Part shown: piece by piece, positions 46,086-57,000 of the stretch
Layout of the letters: each line of letters opens with the position of its first letter
How positions within the stretch are numbered: position 1 is the first letter of the stretch
NCBI GenBank assembly: GCA_934045075.1
Contig: OW203726.1
Coordinates: 17,423,988-17,487,987 of the forward strand
Reading direction: 5' to 3'
DNA length: 64,000 bases
Source: Yponomeuta sedellus
Lineage: Eukaryota; Arthropoda; Insecta; Lepidoptera; Yponomeutidae
Position numbers and translations under genes: made by a program
The notes under the pieces: generated by a model
What the model was told of the DNA's origin: nothing
The model's database searches: none
The model's input: the letters and a program-made list of their open reading frames with translations, nothing else

Positions 46086-47285
46086 TAAAATTACCCCTGA
46101 ATTAGGGCCTTTGGTTTTGGACCGCCCCACTCAACGCGACCGTTACAAGCTAAGTGCACTCATATACCTATTATGAGTTAAACTCTACGAAGACGTAAAC
46201 GTGCTGGTGACATACACGTATCGTCGTGTAGTGACCTGAAGAAGACCCTTGTCTCTCACACCACAGCACTCAGTTCGTAAATTGCATCCGCCGCCGCCGC
46301 TTCACCGGCGAATTAACTCCTGTAGTTTGATAGTATCCCATTTAATTGACTCTTACGAGTATTCGAGCTAATCGCACTCCTATGCGTACTATAACAAATT
46401 AAACTCATCGAAGACTAAAAGAAAACGTTTTACTGACGTATACGTGTAGTTGACCTTAAGAAGCCTCTGTCACTCACAGCGCAGCACTCAGTTCGTAAAT
46501 GACTGCATCCGCCGGCACTTCTCCGGCGAATTAAGACCTGCAGTTCGGGACAGTTACGTTTAACGCGACCCTTGCAAGCTAAGTGCATTCACACCTATCT
46601 GCGCGCTAAATGCTACGAAAACGTAAGAAAAACAGTCTGGTGATGCGGGTTTCAGCCACGTAAAAGAACTCGTGCACTTTAGTATCGCGCGTCTCATCGT
46701 CATCATCTTCTTATCGCGCGCTAAATGAGACGAAGACGAAATAGAAACTTTCTGACGATGCTGTGTGCGGTCATAAAAAAGACACATGCACTATACTGCA
46801 TTTGTTGCTGATTTTAAGAAGCACTCGCAACAGCACTTAGTCCGCAAATGTTGACTCTGCTACTGCCATCGCTTTTCCGCTTAAGTCTTGTAGTTCGTGA
46901 CTGTCCCATTTCGAGCGGACCTAACCGAATTAACTCCTGTATGTATCAAGCGCTAAATGCTACGAAGAAAAAAGTTGTGGCGAAACCGTGTTTTAAACCA
47001 TAAAACAGTGAAACACATCTACGTATGGTGTAGTTTTAACTAAGAGTACCTGTCTACCTTGAAAGGTTCTGTCACGTATACCGCAGCACTCAGTTCGCAA
47101 ATGACTCGCACATCCTCTCCGACGAATTAGGTCCTTTAGTTCGGGACCGTACCATTTAACGTGCCCTATACGAGTTAAGTGCACTCGTTGTACCTATCGC
47201 GAGCTAAACGTTAAAAATGAAGGATAGTGTTGTAATGATGTCGTTTTAACACATAAAGTGTAGTCTTTAATGCAGCGCCTAATGG
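46086..47285. repeat. Decayed tandem satellite (irregular units of roughly 220-350 bp)
   Basis: The landmark CAGCACTCAGTTCG(T/C)AAAT recurs at 46264, 46482, 46831 (as CAGCACTTAGTCCGCAAAT) and 47084. Each is followed by a CCG-rich piece (CATCCGCCG...TTCTCCGGCGAATTAA), then CCTG(C/T)AGTTCGGGAC and CCATTTAACGCGACC. Other shared words are GCTAAGTGCACTC, GCGCTAAATGCTACGAAGA and CACGTATACCGCAGCACTC. Copies are diverged and unequal in length, so the array is old. It is not related to the A/B satellite. Confidence 0.75.
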
Positions 47286-48546
47286 CCTTGTGAACCGCGA
47301 TAAACGCGTGTGCCATAGGAAAGGCAAGGTAAACCTATTTGAATAAAAAAAATATCCTTAGACTGCTATTGTACCAATATGACGTCACGTGACCAAAAAT
47401 CGGAATGGGTTTGCGATGGACACTTGAGAGCATTATTTTATTATTATTTGTTAATTTTATCAACCTCCCCAATGAGACTGGAAATACGGCTATGCACACT
47501 CAAGTTTGGTAAGGTCAAGTTTTGTGCCAGGCAATGTAGCCTCACAATCTACATTTCGTATCGTAAAGTCTATATCGCGATACGCCCCCTTAATTAATAC
47601 GGGGCGAGTGAGGCAGAAGATGTTTAGTCTAGTAACTTGTTGGAAATTAATTTTAAACAAGTAGATATAACTACGACTATGTAACCTTTTGAATTTTTAT
47701 ATAATACAGTTTTTAATAAAGAAAATAGTTAATAACAATATTTACTTACGCCTTGTTAGTTTTTATAAAATCAATAGGCTTAATTAATAAAACCACAATT
47801 CCTAAAATCTTCAAAAACGCTGACTAAAATAGTCTGATGTGGAGATTTTACCAGGAAAAGACGTAACATGGAGTAAATTAAACTCCTCTACGATTTCTTA
47901 ATAACTCGCGATTTGACCCGTTTTGAAATTTAAATTGAAATATGATTTAATTATAGCAAAAAAATACAAAAACAACTTAAAATAGACTAAGTTAATTACT
48001 TAATATACCTATAACTGTTCATTCAGAGTCATTAAGAAATACAAATCGCGATTCATATATAACTACGCCTCCAGGAGTGTTTTAGTGTAATCATGTTTTC
48101 GTAAGGCCGTTCGTGTATGAAAATGAAAATATGCTTAAAATGTGCGTAATTTTATCTTCTAGTTGTTTCATAGACAATACATAGCTCAAAATTTGACTTA
48201 TTCTTTTGCAAACATAAAAAAATTACAACATGAGAGCGATGCCAGCTCGTAAAACGACAAGTCTTCCCCTTTAACAGGCAAAGCTAGTATAAATTTTTCA
48301 GTGTTTTTGGACTCTATTTTAAAGGGATACGGTTCAATTTATGATCGAAACTATTATACCATTGCTTGGGAAAGGGTTAATGCGTGCTGTTTATGCTTCT
48401 ACTCGGCTGGATAAACCCTTTACTCGTATACAAACAAAACTGAAGCTTAAACAATCCCATGCAAATGTACCAACAACAAGTAACTTTATGCCAACATGGA
48501 AGCGTAGCTGAGAGGGTACAATGTACAATCGAAATCACATAAACCT
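47286..48546. other. No gene seen
   Basis: AT-rich sequence with no feature I can support. Confidence 0.4.
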
Positions 48547-48843
48547 TTACACACGTGCACCTAACGCGGCTACGTTACGGGTGACTTTGCAACAAAATTG
48601 TAATGCTGAACCTGCTACCGAGTGTACACATTTGCCGAGTAGTGGGTTCTGGCTTACTGGGTCTCCAGTTTCACTAAAATGCCCAGTACCTTTTTTACAT
48701 AAAATAAAGGTCGATATGTAGAAGCCATAGTCTTGTCCTACCAACTCTCTTCCTAATTTACCTTGAAATTGTACTAATGTACTTATACTAATCAGTTTAA
48801 GGTCTAATGATAATCCAGTGTAAAGGCACTTTTGCTTTTCCAC
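48547..48843 (-). other. Unrecognised 98-codon minus-strand open frame
   Basis: Reads from ATG at 48843 to a stop at 48547 and contains motifs such as LVGQDYGFYISTFILC, GHFSETGDPVSQNPL and GKCVHSVAGSALQFCC. The amino-acid mix looks more protein-like than most frames nearby, but I recognise no family, no splice evidence and no domain. It may be part of a transposable element or chance. Confidence 0.2.
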
Positions 48844-48933
48844 TTTAAAACAGTAAAACGGTCAGCAACAGTAGTAACATATATAATCAGACGTCGCCTT
48901 ATTTGTAAGTTCAGTAGGAAATAGGTGAAAAAA

Positions 48934-49045
48934 AGCAGGCCAAGTGCGAGTTGGACTCGCGCACCGAGGGCTCCGTCTCACTGTTTTTGTAAATATGTAA
49001 ATTACTTAGTGGTACTATTTTTCCGGTATACAACAAACACACTAA
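48934..49045 (+). repeat. Lepidopteran dispersed repeat, left part (split by a MITE)
   Basis: GGCCAAGTGCGAGTTGGACTC followed by GCGCACCGAGGGCTCCGT is the start of a very common lepidopteran dispersed repeat. Its continuation is at 49666-49950, beyond the inserted MITE. Confidence 0.75.
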
Positions 49046-49662
49046 GGGCCGTTTTCTCCATAGAACCAAATCTAGATTACGGCAAGCTAAATCCGGTTTT
49101 GGACTCCTAATCGAGATTACAATAACAAATTGGATTTCTCCAAGATCGTAAACCAGAGTTTAATCTGAAGTCTCTGAACGGCCGATATTGGACGATTAGC
49201 TTCTAAAACCAGATTAACAGTCAGACAAATGTCAGATATCAGCTGCCAAAAGACGTCAAAGGTTTTACTTTACCAAATATTGTTTTCACTATTGGTGAAT
49301 GTTGGATCCCTTTTTCGTTTTAACATCATCTTTTATGAGAGCCGTTCAAAATTTATTTCGCACAGAACAAACCGCGCCAGAAACAAAATTCAAAATTGTC
49401 GAAAAAGTTTATGAAATTACACAGATTAACCGGAAATATCACAGAATTCTCGACATTTTAGACAGCTGCGTTTCAAAATAAAAAAATAAACCCTCAAATC
49501 TTAGCGTTTTTTGTCTAATCTGTAACTAGAACTAGATTTCGTGACCTAGATCAAAAAGTTACGGGAGAAATCGGATGGTCATAAATCTATTTTTTTAACT
49601 TCGTTCAAGCATGATCCGGATTATGAAATCAAGTTTTGCGCAGCAAATGGAGAAAACGGCCC
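49046..49662. mobile_element. Harbinger-like element (617 bp, TAA duplication)
   Basis: The left end GGGCCGTTTTCTCCAT is mirrored by ATGGAGAAAACGGCCC at the right, flanked by TAA (49043-49045 and 49663-49665). Subterminal blocks such as AATCTAGATTA / TAATCCGGAT-type repeats are present. A short open piece at 49340-49480 (NLFRTEQTAPETKFKIVEKVYE) might be a transposon-protein scrap. There is no complete transposase. Confidence 0.85.
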
Positions 49663-49665
49663 TAA

Positions 49666-49950
49666 GTGATTATTGCCTGTATGAATTACCGTTTTTACGA
49701 TAGCGCATAAACAAAACAACGGCGAAAACGTTTTTTTCGAGACTTTCATATTAATTGTATTTTTTTTAATTTTGTTAGTTAATCTGCCGTTAACTCATAT
49801 TCTGTAAAAAAATCAACTAGCTATGTTATTATTACTGTTTCAAAGATAAACCTCTTTATAGGTCGGACGGTCGGATAGGCAGACAGCGGGGGCTGAATAA
49901 TAGGGTCCCATTTGGCACCCGGGTATCTCGGATTTGGAACCTTAAAAACC
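49666..49950 (+). repeat. Lepidopteran dispersed repeat, right part
   Basis: Ends with the characteristic GGTCGGACGGTCGG, GACAGCGGGGGCTGAATAATAG and GGTCCCATTTGGCACCCGGG blocks, then GGAACCTTAAAAA. Together with 48934-49045 it makes one older repeat. Confidence 0.7.
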
Positions 49951-51555
49951 AATTTCCCGTTTAACTGTACAAAAAAAACATATTACTCTAGCGTTTTCTC
50001 CGTGTGACATTTATGTATAACTATCAACTTTTAATACTAGTAGTCTGTGAGATAAGTCACGGACAACAGACAGTCGGACTTGGCGAAATTATAGAGATTC
50101 CTTGTTGACTACGAAAGCCTAAAAATTACGCTGAATAAGCCATCCGCGTAAAAACCTATAAGAATGAAAACTCAAAATGACATCACTGGGAATAAATTAC
50201 TCGTCCGCATAAATACTTTTAGACGTTATCTTCAATTTCGTTCCGGTTTTAACCGATCTCTGAAAGAGGTTATGCTACATCATGGAACAGAAAGCTTTTT
50301 TTACCTTAAAACTGTGTTTGATATGGGTCGATCATGTTTACCTATTCCCGCGTATACAATGTATTCACAGCGAACGTAAATACACAAAGCGCATACTCCA
50401 CTTACAATTTAGACGCGTATATTACTCTTAAATTTTTGGCTGACCTAAATATGAAAGTCTTATATGAAAAAAAAGGCAAGTGTAAAGTTTTATAAACCGG
50501 GTAAAATTTAGTTTCCCGGCATAAAATGCAGAGTGAAGTTTTAAAGACCAACGTATAAATTTTTTTTTAAGCATACTAACTATAGAGCACAATAATAAAT
50601 TATGATGGAATTAATAAATTATGCTGGAAGCAGAATTCTACAGACCTATTCTCAGAGCTAACAAATAAATATACACAAAAAAAAAATCTTGAAGCCTTTT
50701 CGGAAGAGTTCCATAACAAACACAACACATTTTTATAAATATTAAGATTAATTATCTAATTCTAACTTCTGCTTCCGAAAAGAATCGTACCTCCTCTACG
50801 ATGTGGCAAAGACTCGCTGAGGAGCCCTCTAGTGTCAACATCATTAGCGTCTGCGTTGCATCCGCTCGGAAGGCGTGCCCGCTACGTGCTACGAGCCGCT
50901 ACGAAAATCCGTAGCGCTACGGCTACAGGCTACGGGCCTACGAGGGGCGACGAAATAAAAGTACGGCAAACTTCAGGATTTTTGTGCCACGTTTTTAAAT
51001 TATTGCGCCTGGAATCACCATAAATTACGTCACTTCGTAGAGTCATTTTAATTTATGTTTCGAAACGTTTAGTTAAAAATTATTCCACGTCGTAATTTCA
51101 GTTTTTCGGATACAGTCGATCTTTTTTCTTTCCGAGTCATCGTCGCTGTCAATCAGAGTGTCCAAAGTCCAAAATGAGAAGTAACCAGCCGTCGAGCGTA
51201 CCTACAAAGCCCAGAGCTTTGCTCTTGTATTAATTAGCAATACCCTAGATCGATAGAGTCTTTAATGTTTCATGATTCTTATCGACAGACGTCGTGTGCC
51301 GTTAGCAACGCGTACGGTCAGCCGCGCAAGCTCGCCTTCCTCGTAAAGCACGAACATATAGCTATAAACATGGAAGTGGTGCTGCGTTCAGATGAAACGA
51401 ACGAACTTTCGGGGCTTAATGCGAACACGTACGAATGCGGCGTTTCCCGTAAACTACGTACCGTATTTTTAAATAAATGGCTTACAGTTAAGACTTATAT
51501 ATAAATAAAGATATCAAACCATTCTCAAAACAACCCATCTCATAGATTTTCTATC
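49951..51555. other. No supported gene; two CG-richer patches
   Basis: 50810-50960 contains repeated GCTACG words and 51265-51500 is open with many CG dinucleotides, but neither shows a domain, splice signals or repeat identity that I recognise. Confidence 0.35.
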
Positions 51556-51556
51556 G

Positions 51557-51704
51557 CCCGGTTTGCCGTACTGGTTAATCTGCTGTTAACGGCTGTTATT
51601 ACTTCTTGCACTAATTAAACACGTAAATTTGTTGGTAAAAGTGCATAAAAAAGTAAATCGAGTGACAGCTGATTAACAAATTGTTAGTGTACGACAAAGC
51701 GGGG
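51557..51704. mobile_element. Possible small MITE (imperfect inverted ends)
   Basis: CCCGGTTTGCCGTACTGGTTAA at the left and the reverse complement of the right end (CCCCGCTTTGTCGTACACTAAC) match imperfectly, followed on both sides by GTTAATC..GCTG words. No clear target duplication. Confidence 0.4.
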
Positions 51705-52180
51705 GTTAGTCTCTCTGTTTTACATCTCTTTTTATTCTTTATGATGCATGTAGGTGGGCAGTTAGCTGCATATTTATATATGTCTCTCGCAAGGCGGGAC
51801 AGCTCGGCATCACTTGCGATTCCAGTCCACTCGCATAGGTTTCTCCACTAAGATTTCTTTCTCTGGCCTACACGTTTTTAGCCAGCGATTTATCCCACCA
51901 TTATCAGTTGTAGGAGACGATATCCTGGGTGCCTTACATCGTACAATAGTTTTATTCAGGCGAAAACATATCTGTCAGTAAAAAGCAAAGAAAGTACCAT
52001 TTACAACTTGGCATGTTGTAAGAAGCAGATTCTCTGCTATCGTCTGGGAACTATTTGTTCGTCTCGCCTAGCAAAGTCTGTTTCCGGCGTCACGTAATGT
52101 CGGTTGCGTACTATCGAATAAACAAGGAGATCGCATACTATACATCTGTACTCCGACCGCTATTTATTTTTTATTTGTTA
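51705..52180. other. No gene seen
   Basis: No feature recognised. Confidence 0.4.
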
Positions 52181-52348
52181 CTAGTTACGCGCAGATTATC
52201 GATTTTCCCATAGGAATAAGATATTTTCCCGCAGTAAAACATAGTGTCAGCTAACTCCATACCAAATTTAATTAAAATCGCTCCAGCCGTTTAGACGTGA
52301 AGAAGTAACAAACATACACACTCACAAACTTTCACCTTATTAGTGTGA
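52181..52348 (-). mobile_element. Short non-autonomous Helitron (168 bp)
   Basis: On the minus strand it starts A|TCACACTAATAAGGTGAAAG, contains GTTTGTTACTTCTTCACGTC, and ends GCGCGTAACTAG|T. It is the same family as 35711-35906 and is flanked by A and T as Helitrons are. Confidence 0.8.
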
Positions 52349-53756
52349 TTTATTTAGGTTTACATAATAAAGGCACAAATTAGGTGGATTCGGACCTCCT
52401 AAAACCATAACATGTTTGTCTCCAGGCCTGTTTCTTCATAATCTTAAATTCCTCTTACATAGTGCCCGCCGTGGTTAATCGGTTTCAACTCACTTTACTA
52501 TGATTAAGCAATTTACGAAAATATTTTTAAGCAAGATGGTAAACATAAGCTTGAAAAAAGACGCTTCACGTACCTAGCTTATAAATTGAGCGTCATATAA
52601 AATAAGTAATTACATACATTTAAACGAAGTTCTTAAAAAAACTATCTTTCAAAGTTCTTTACTACATCTTCTTCTTCATCTTTTTATATTACCTCAGGCT
52701 ATAGAGCCTTCATCTCATTCGGAAATGATATTCGATTCCTTTGGTCAGAATATATTGCTAAATTACCATACTGGAGGAAATTTACATGCGCTGCTGGAAC
52801 TCCGTTTATCGAATAAAACTGAATAATAAATTTTGCAAAGATGGAGTCTGGAATCAACTTTCATGCATAACTTTTACTTTTTCACGCTACTTAGCATAAT
52901 AATGTGGTTGTGAATGTTGAATAAGATCTCAACTTGAGTCTACGTATGTATTGTGTAGCCAATGCTACCGCAGTAGTTTATGGAGAATATATAGGTTTCT
53001 TTATGCTGTACATTAAAATGTAAGATAATATCTCCCTGAAATGTTATGTTTCTTGTGCGGTTCACAGGCTTAAGGTTGTAAGTTCTAGCAAAGCGGTTGT
53101 AGCAAACAGTAAAATAATTTACAGATTTTCAATTTAAAGTATTTTTCCGAATAAATTGCGAAAGGCTGGAATTTTGCCGCTTTTCTGCTACAGAAAATAT
53201 AATTAGTTTCAGTTTTGGCGAACTCAAAGAGAGGCCACTTTGCCGCATGTTTTTTGTGCTAAAGTGAGTTAATTAATAATTTATCGTTAAGTCAAATATA
53301 ATTTGTTAAGGCGCCTCTGTAAGGGCTCTGTGATACTATAAATAAAATATTTATTTTGGTTTTGTATTGTAAAATTTTTGTTCAATCATTCTTCTATAAA
53401 GGTTCTTTAGTTTTGAAGCCTAACGCATATTTTTATTACACATATTTTTTACTTTCTGACCAGCCTCTCTTGTTACACAGGATTTTAGTAAGCTTTAAAA
53501 TCTGGTGTAACAGTGTTTGTTATAGAAACGGTTTCACCGTTTATTATTATATTTTTGTGTCTCTTTCTAGGTTTGAAATAAATTACTATGGCAAAACTAC
53601 ATTTGTAGAGTATATTTATCAAATATAAGATAAGATAAGAATATTCTTTATTGTACACCAGAGCACATATTATAAATATAATTATTATTATTATTATTAG
53701 ATTTTTTGATGTTATTTTATTTAACAATTTTGTATCAACCTCTTTTTTTATAACCT
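52349..53756. other. No gene seen; retroelement-tail-like AT stretch
   Basis: 53630-53700 (AGAATATTCTTTATTGTACACCA then an ATT run) looks like the 3' end of a lepidopteran retroelement. The remainder is AT-rich with no gene. Confidence 0.4.
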
Positions 53757-54056
53757 GAGTGCTTAGTGCGAGTTTTTTAACTACTCTATCGCGTTAACGT
53801 AAACTCATATTTCTAGGGCATCGAGGAAGCGCCACCTAGCGACAAGTATGGAAATTAAAGTTGCTGAGTGCGAGTTGTAATAGTTTACGTTGAGAAGTGA
53901 ACACGTTTACCAGCCAAAACACGAATAAACGCGAGTGCGAGTTGTACTGCGACAGCTTTTTGCCAGTTCGAACGGTTAATTTACTCATACTCACTACTCA
54001 ATTAACGCGGTAGTAAAGTTATTCGATTGGATCTGTCAAACTCGCACTAAGCACTC
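53757..54056. mobile_element. 300-bp MITE with 19-bp inverted ends
   Basis: Starts GAGTGCTTAGTGCGAGTTT and ends AAACTCGCACTAAGCACTC. The internal TGAGTGCGAGTTGTAATAG and GCGAGTGCGAGTTGTACTGC repeat the same word. The flanks do not show an obvious target duplication. Confidence 0.8.
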
Positions 54057-54290
54057 TGTTATGTTATAGTATTTTTTTTACTTAGCGTCTTTTGTGTCCC
54101 ACTGGGCAAAGGCCTCCCCTACTTCTTTTCATCATAGTCAATGAAATAAAATATATGATAAAGGTTTTCTTTGTTTTTGTCCCTTTTTCCGTAGGCTATG
54201 CTTACTAAAGAGTAAGCTTTGCTATTAGTATATAAGATATTTGTTTGAGGTTTTTAAGTCCAAGTTTTGATTGGTTTCTGTTTGGCGCAG

Positions 54291-54475
54291 GCTCCATCAT
54301 GTTCCACGTGCGGCGGCGGCCGGCGGACGCGCAGCCGCGGCGGCGCAAGAAGAAGGCGGGCGCGGGCGGCGGCGCGAGCGCAAGACCTGGCAACGAGCCC
54401 TTGCTTCTGGAGGTGTCACCTGACGGGACCCCGCTGGAAAACGGAAGACGGATCTGGATTAATGACGCTGTCGAG
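54291..54475 (+). CDS. cno: canoe (afadin) internal exon: end of RA2, linker, start of FHA domain
   Basis: Afadin/Canoe is an adherens-junction scaffold that links Ras/Rap GTPases and nectins to actin. The exon is bounded by acceptor TTTCTGTTTGGCGCAG (ends 54290) and donor GAG|GTGAGT (54475/54476). It is 185 bp; the first two bases GC complete a codon and the last codon is complete (phase 0). The peptide SIMFHVRRRP matches the end of the second Ras-association domain of afadins (a VFQLKRRP-like strand). It is followed by a basic linker RRRKKK and LLLEVSPDGTP, which corresponds to the conserved afadin LVELSPDG block opening the FHA module. Splicing to 60765 in phase gives DAVE-VGSGNG, a proper FHA strand. 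The upstream RA exons were not found in this window. Confidence 0.88.
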
Positions 54476-54540
54476 GTGAGTGTGCTGTCACCTCCTCGGT
54501 TAATTTCCAAGCAATGCAAGCCGGAAAACCTATCATTTGG

Positions 54541-54980
54541 GTGGTGCCGTCTGACGGGGACCCCGCTGGAGAAGGCAGATGTAAATTGAGGTGACGAAGC
54601 TGTTGAGTGTATATATAGCGAGAAAAATAGCGCAAGCGAGGTCGGGCAATTGGTATATGGATATACAGACTAGATTAAATTTTAAAGTGCGGTTAGCCAT
54701 ACTAGATTAAATTTAAAAGAAGAAAAGAGCAAAAAGGTAAGCGCAAGGTAACCGCGGTAGAGAAGTGTAATCTGAGGGACGCCGCTGGAAATGAGGAGCG
54801 GTCTTAATTAGTAGAACTTTTTAGGTTATTGTTTTAGCTATTAAGGCTAGATTAGCCTTAACATAGACAAGAAGACAAAGTCTTGTGTAAAGGTACAATG
54901 ATAGAACTACATACATTGGTATGTCGGTGACGTCAGAATAAGACCTGGGAAAAGGTGGCAAATCCGGATCAACGACACTG
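54541..54980 (+). pseudogene. Decayed echoes of the canoe exon end, in the intron
   Basis: Three stretches after the donor resemble the last 60 bp of the exon. 54548-54610: TGACGGGGACCCCGCTGGAGAA ... TGACGAAGCTGTTGAG, against exon CTGACGGGACCCCGCTGGAAAA ... TGACGCTGTCGAG. 54774-54815: CTGAGGGACGCCGCTGGAAATG. 54928-54980: GGGAAAAGGTGGCAAATCCGGATCAACGAC, against GAAAACGGAAGACGGATCTGGATTAATGAC. Stops and indels prevent reading. I infer old tandem duplications of the exon end. Confidence 0.5.
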
Positions 54981-56445
54981 ATATAACATTCAGTAAAGAA
55001 AAGGTCGTAGCATTGGATTTTCTCAGGGACTTACATGACAGCAAAGTGTAACACCAAATACATGTGTTGCTCGTCTATCACACTAGAATCCTGGATTGAG
55101 CGGTCGGATTAAGAAAATGTTCCATTATTTTTATTCTGGCTCTTAGCAGGTTCTAGCTCGTTTTCAAATCTGGCTCTTAGCAGATTTCTTGTTTCGAATT
55201 GCAGCTGCAATCTATTAGCCCCATAACGAGAACATTGCAAAGGGGCTACCTACTCACGGCCGAGAGCTATCTAGCTCAAGGGGCTCCTATCTGCAAGTGA
55301 AGAGGCTAAGCTAATTACCAACGCCGGTCTAGCCGCCAGCTAATTCCGTCAGAAACAGAAACACTTCGTAATAACCACCCGTCAATTATCTAAACTCCAC
55401 TTGTGCCTACTCCTAATCAGGTTTGAACGCTAGACTTGTGTCTATTTTAAACCGTAGCAGGAGTTCATTGATTTCTATATTAGGTCAGCTCAATTCAAAT
55501 GCGGGTTGGTTCCCTTGAGTTTTTTTGAAGCATTATGGAGATTCTTTCTTAGCTTTTTCTCCATATAATTTAGAAATTCTGAAACTAACAGCTTTGACTT
55601 TCATTTCATTTTCTTTTTTATAATGAATTTCTTTTTTTACTTGAGTAAAAGGCCTCAGATTAAACGATCGGTATTGGCGGTATTAGTTTGTGGATAATAT
55701 CGACATACCAAAAATAATGTGGGCGTTTCCGCGCTATGGATACCTACGGCATAAAAAAATATGAAGACTGGTATCGAATTTATTTCGCTATTTCAAAGTT
55801 TTTCTCCGTACAAAGTAGTACATTGAGGTTAGTAGTACATAAGTATATTCCTAGAACAAAACGTGGTGTAGCGTAAATGACAAACTCTTCAAGAATTGCG
55901 CTTAATTGTGGTAATCCTATATAGGCAGTTTATTTATTTATGTATGTATTTTTGTTCTCCAAACACGTTACCCTCCTCTCAGTTCCGTCAAAACGAAATA
56001 AAAACGTTGCCATTGTTGTCTCGACATTATTTCGGCGGTCTGGATTGTCTCCCCTCCTCATTAACGCCCCTCAGGTTCTATCGAGCCACTAATTACTCTG
56101 AAAACGTTGCGGGAGAGTTTGGAAGGCCTCAATTATCTACTTCGCCTTTTAATTTACTGAGTGCTATGTTTCGTTCTAGTACTTAGGAGTTTCCGCTAAT
56201 TATATTATACTTGGGCAAACAAACGAACGGGACAAACTTCTAATAAAAGTCGTAATTCAAATTGGTTTATTTCGCCCCAATTAATGCACAAATTTGCAAT
56301 ATGCCATCAAAGTGACTGTACAATGTCGTATAATCTAGCTATGGTCTGGATGTAAAAAAAAAGAATAACTTGCCTCGCGTATTTTAACGATTTCTATCAA
56401 TAACAGTTCCTTTACATTGCTCGTACCAATTCGCATATATACGAA
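54981..56445. other. canoe intron, no further feature
   Basis: Intron sequence. A 15-bp word TCTGGCTCTTAGCAG occurs twice (55134 and 55170). No gene or RNA seen. Confidence 0.5.
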
Positions 56446-56640
56446 GTTTTGAAAATAAAGTAAGTCTTATATACATGCCCGAACTGGGAATCGCACCACG
56501 CTTCCTAGTCCATTGCTGCGAGTCCACGCAAAGTGTGAAGGAAAGCATCGTGAGGAAACCCGTGGCTTTGTTGGCAATCCTACTCCATCTAAAAAGCAAT
56601 GTCCGATGCACAGCAGCATCCTAGTGGTTCCTTCTCACAT
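56446..56640 (-). mobile_element. SINE body fragment
   Basis: ATGCCCGAACTGGGAATCGCACC resembles the B-box end of a tRNA-headed SINE, followed by AAAGCATCGTGAGGAAACCC and AGCAGCATCCTAGTGGTTCC. Related wording is at 13840-13870. The copy is too worn for a family assignment. Confidence 0.45.
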
Positions 56641-56741
56641 GAAGTGTGAGTGAATGTGCCACCGAATGCTGTCTATAACAATACGTAGATGCAAAGGCCA
56701 ACCAACGTCTTTTGTTTACATGCAGACCAAACCTGAATGAA

Positions 56742-57000
56742 ATGTCGTCAGGCTATACTAGTCCACTGCTGGACATACTCGTAGCCCTCCCCCCTAAAGA
56801 GCGCCACGTTGTGCTATCATAGGGGGTAATGCCCATAATCCCCACGCTGGCCATGCGGGTTGGGGATCGCAGTTCGGTGGAATTGTACTGCAGGGGCGGT
56901 GCTGCCCACCCCCCGGTTTGTGTCCCTTAGTCGCCTTTTACGATACCCGCGGGAAGAATTGGGTTGGTGCTATTCTATAGGCCGACACAACACAGCAAGA
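56742..57000 (-). mobile_element. Internally deleted RTE-type element: 5' UTR-like part joined to 3' end
   Basis: On the minus strand the right part (TCTTCCCGCGGGTATCGTAAAAGGCGACTAAGGGACAC ... GATCCCCAACCCGCATGGCCAGCGTGGGGATTATGG) resembles the 5' UTR of common insect RTE/Jockey-type LINEs. It runs straight into GTGGCGCTCTTTAGGGGGGAGG..ATGTCCAGCAGTGGACTA, which matches the 3' end of the RTE at 34180-34225. The coding body is absent, as in SINE-like deletion derivatives. Confidence 0.6.

Noticed and set aside
50832..51023. Open frame in the GCTACG-rich patch
   Set aside because: Its composition is explained by repeated GCTACG words and no protein similarity is apparent.
51265..51504. 79-codon frame rich in CG, considered as an upstream canoe exon
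   Set aside because: It lacks RA-domain motifs and suitable splice sites.
54205..54519. Minus-strand frame opposite the canoe exon
   Set aside because: Arg/Pro/Ala-rich shadow of the real exon, with no domain.
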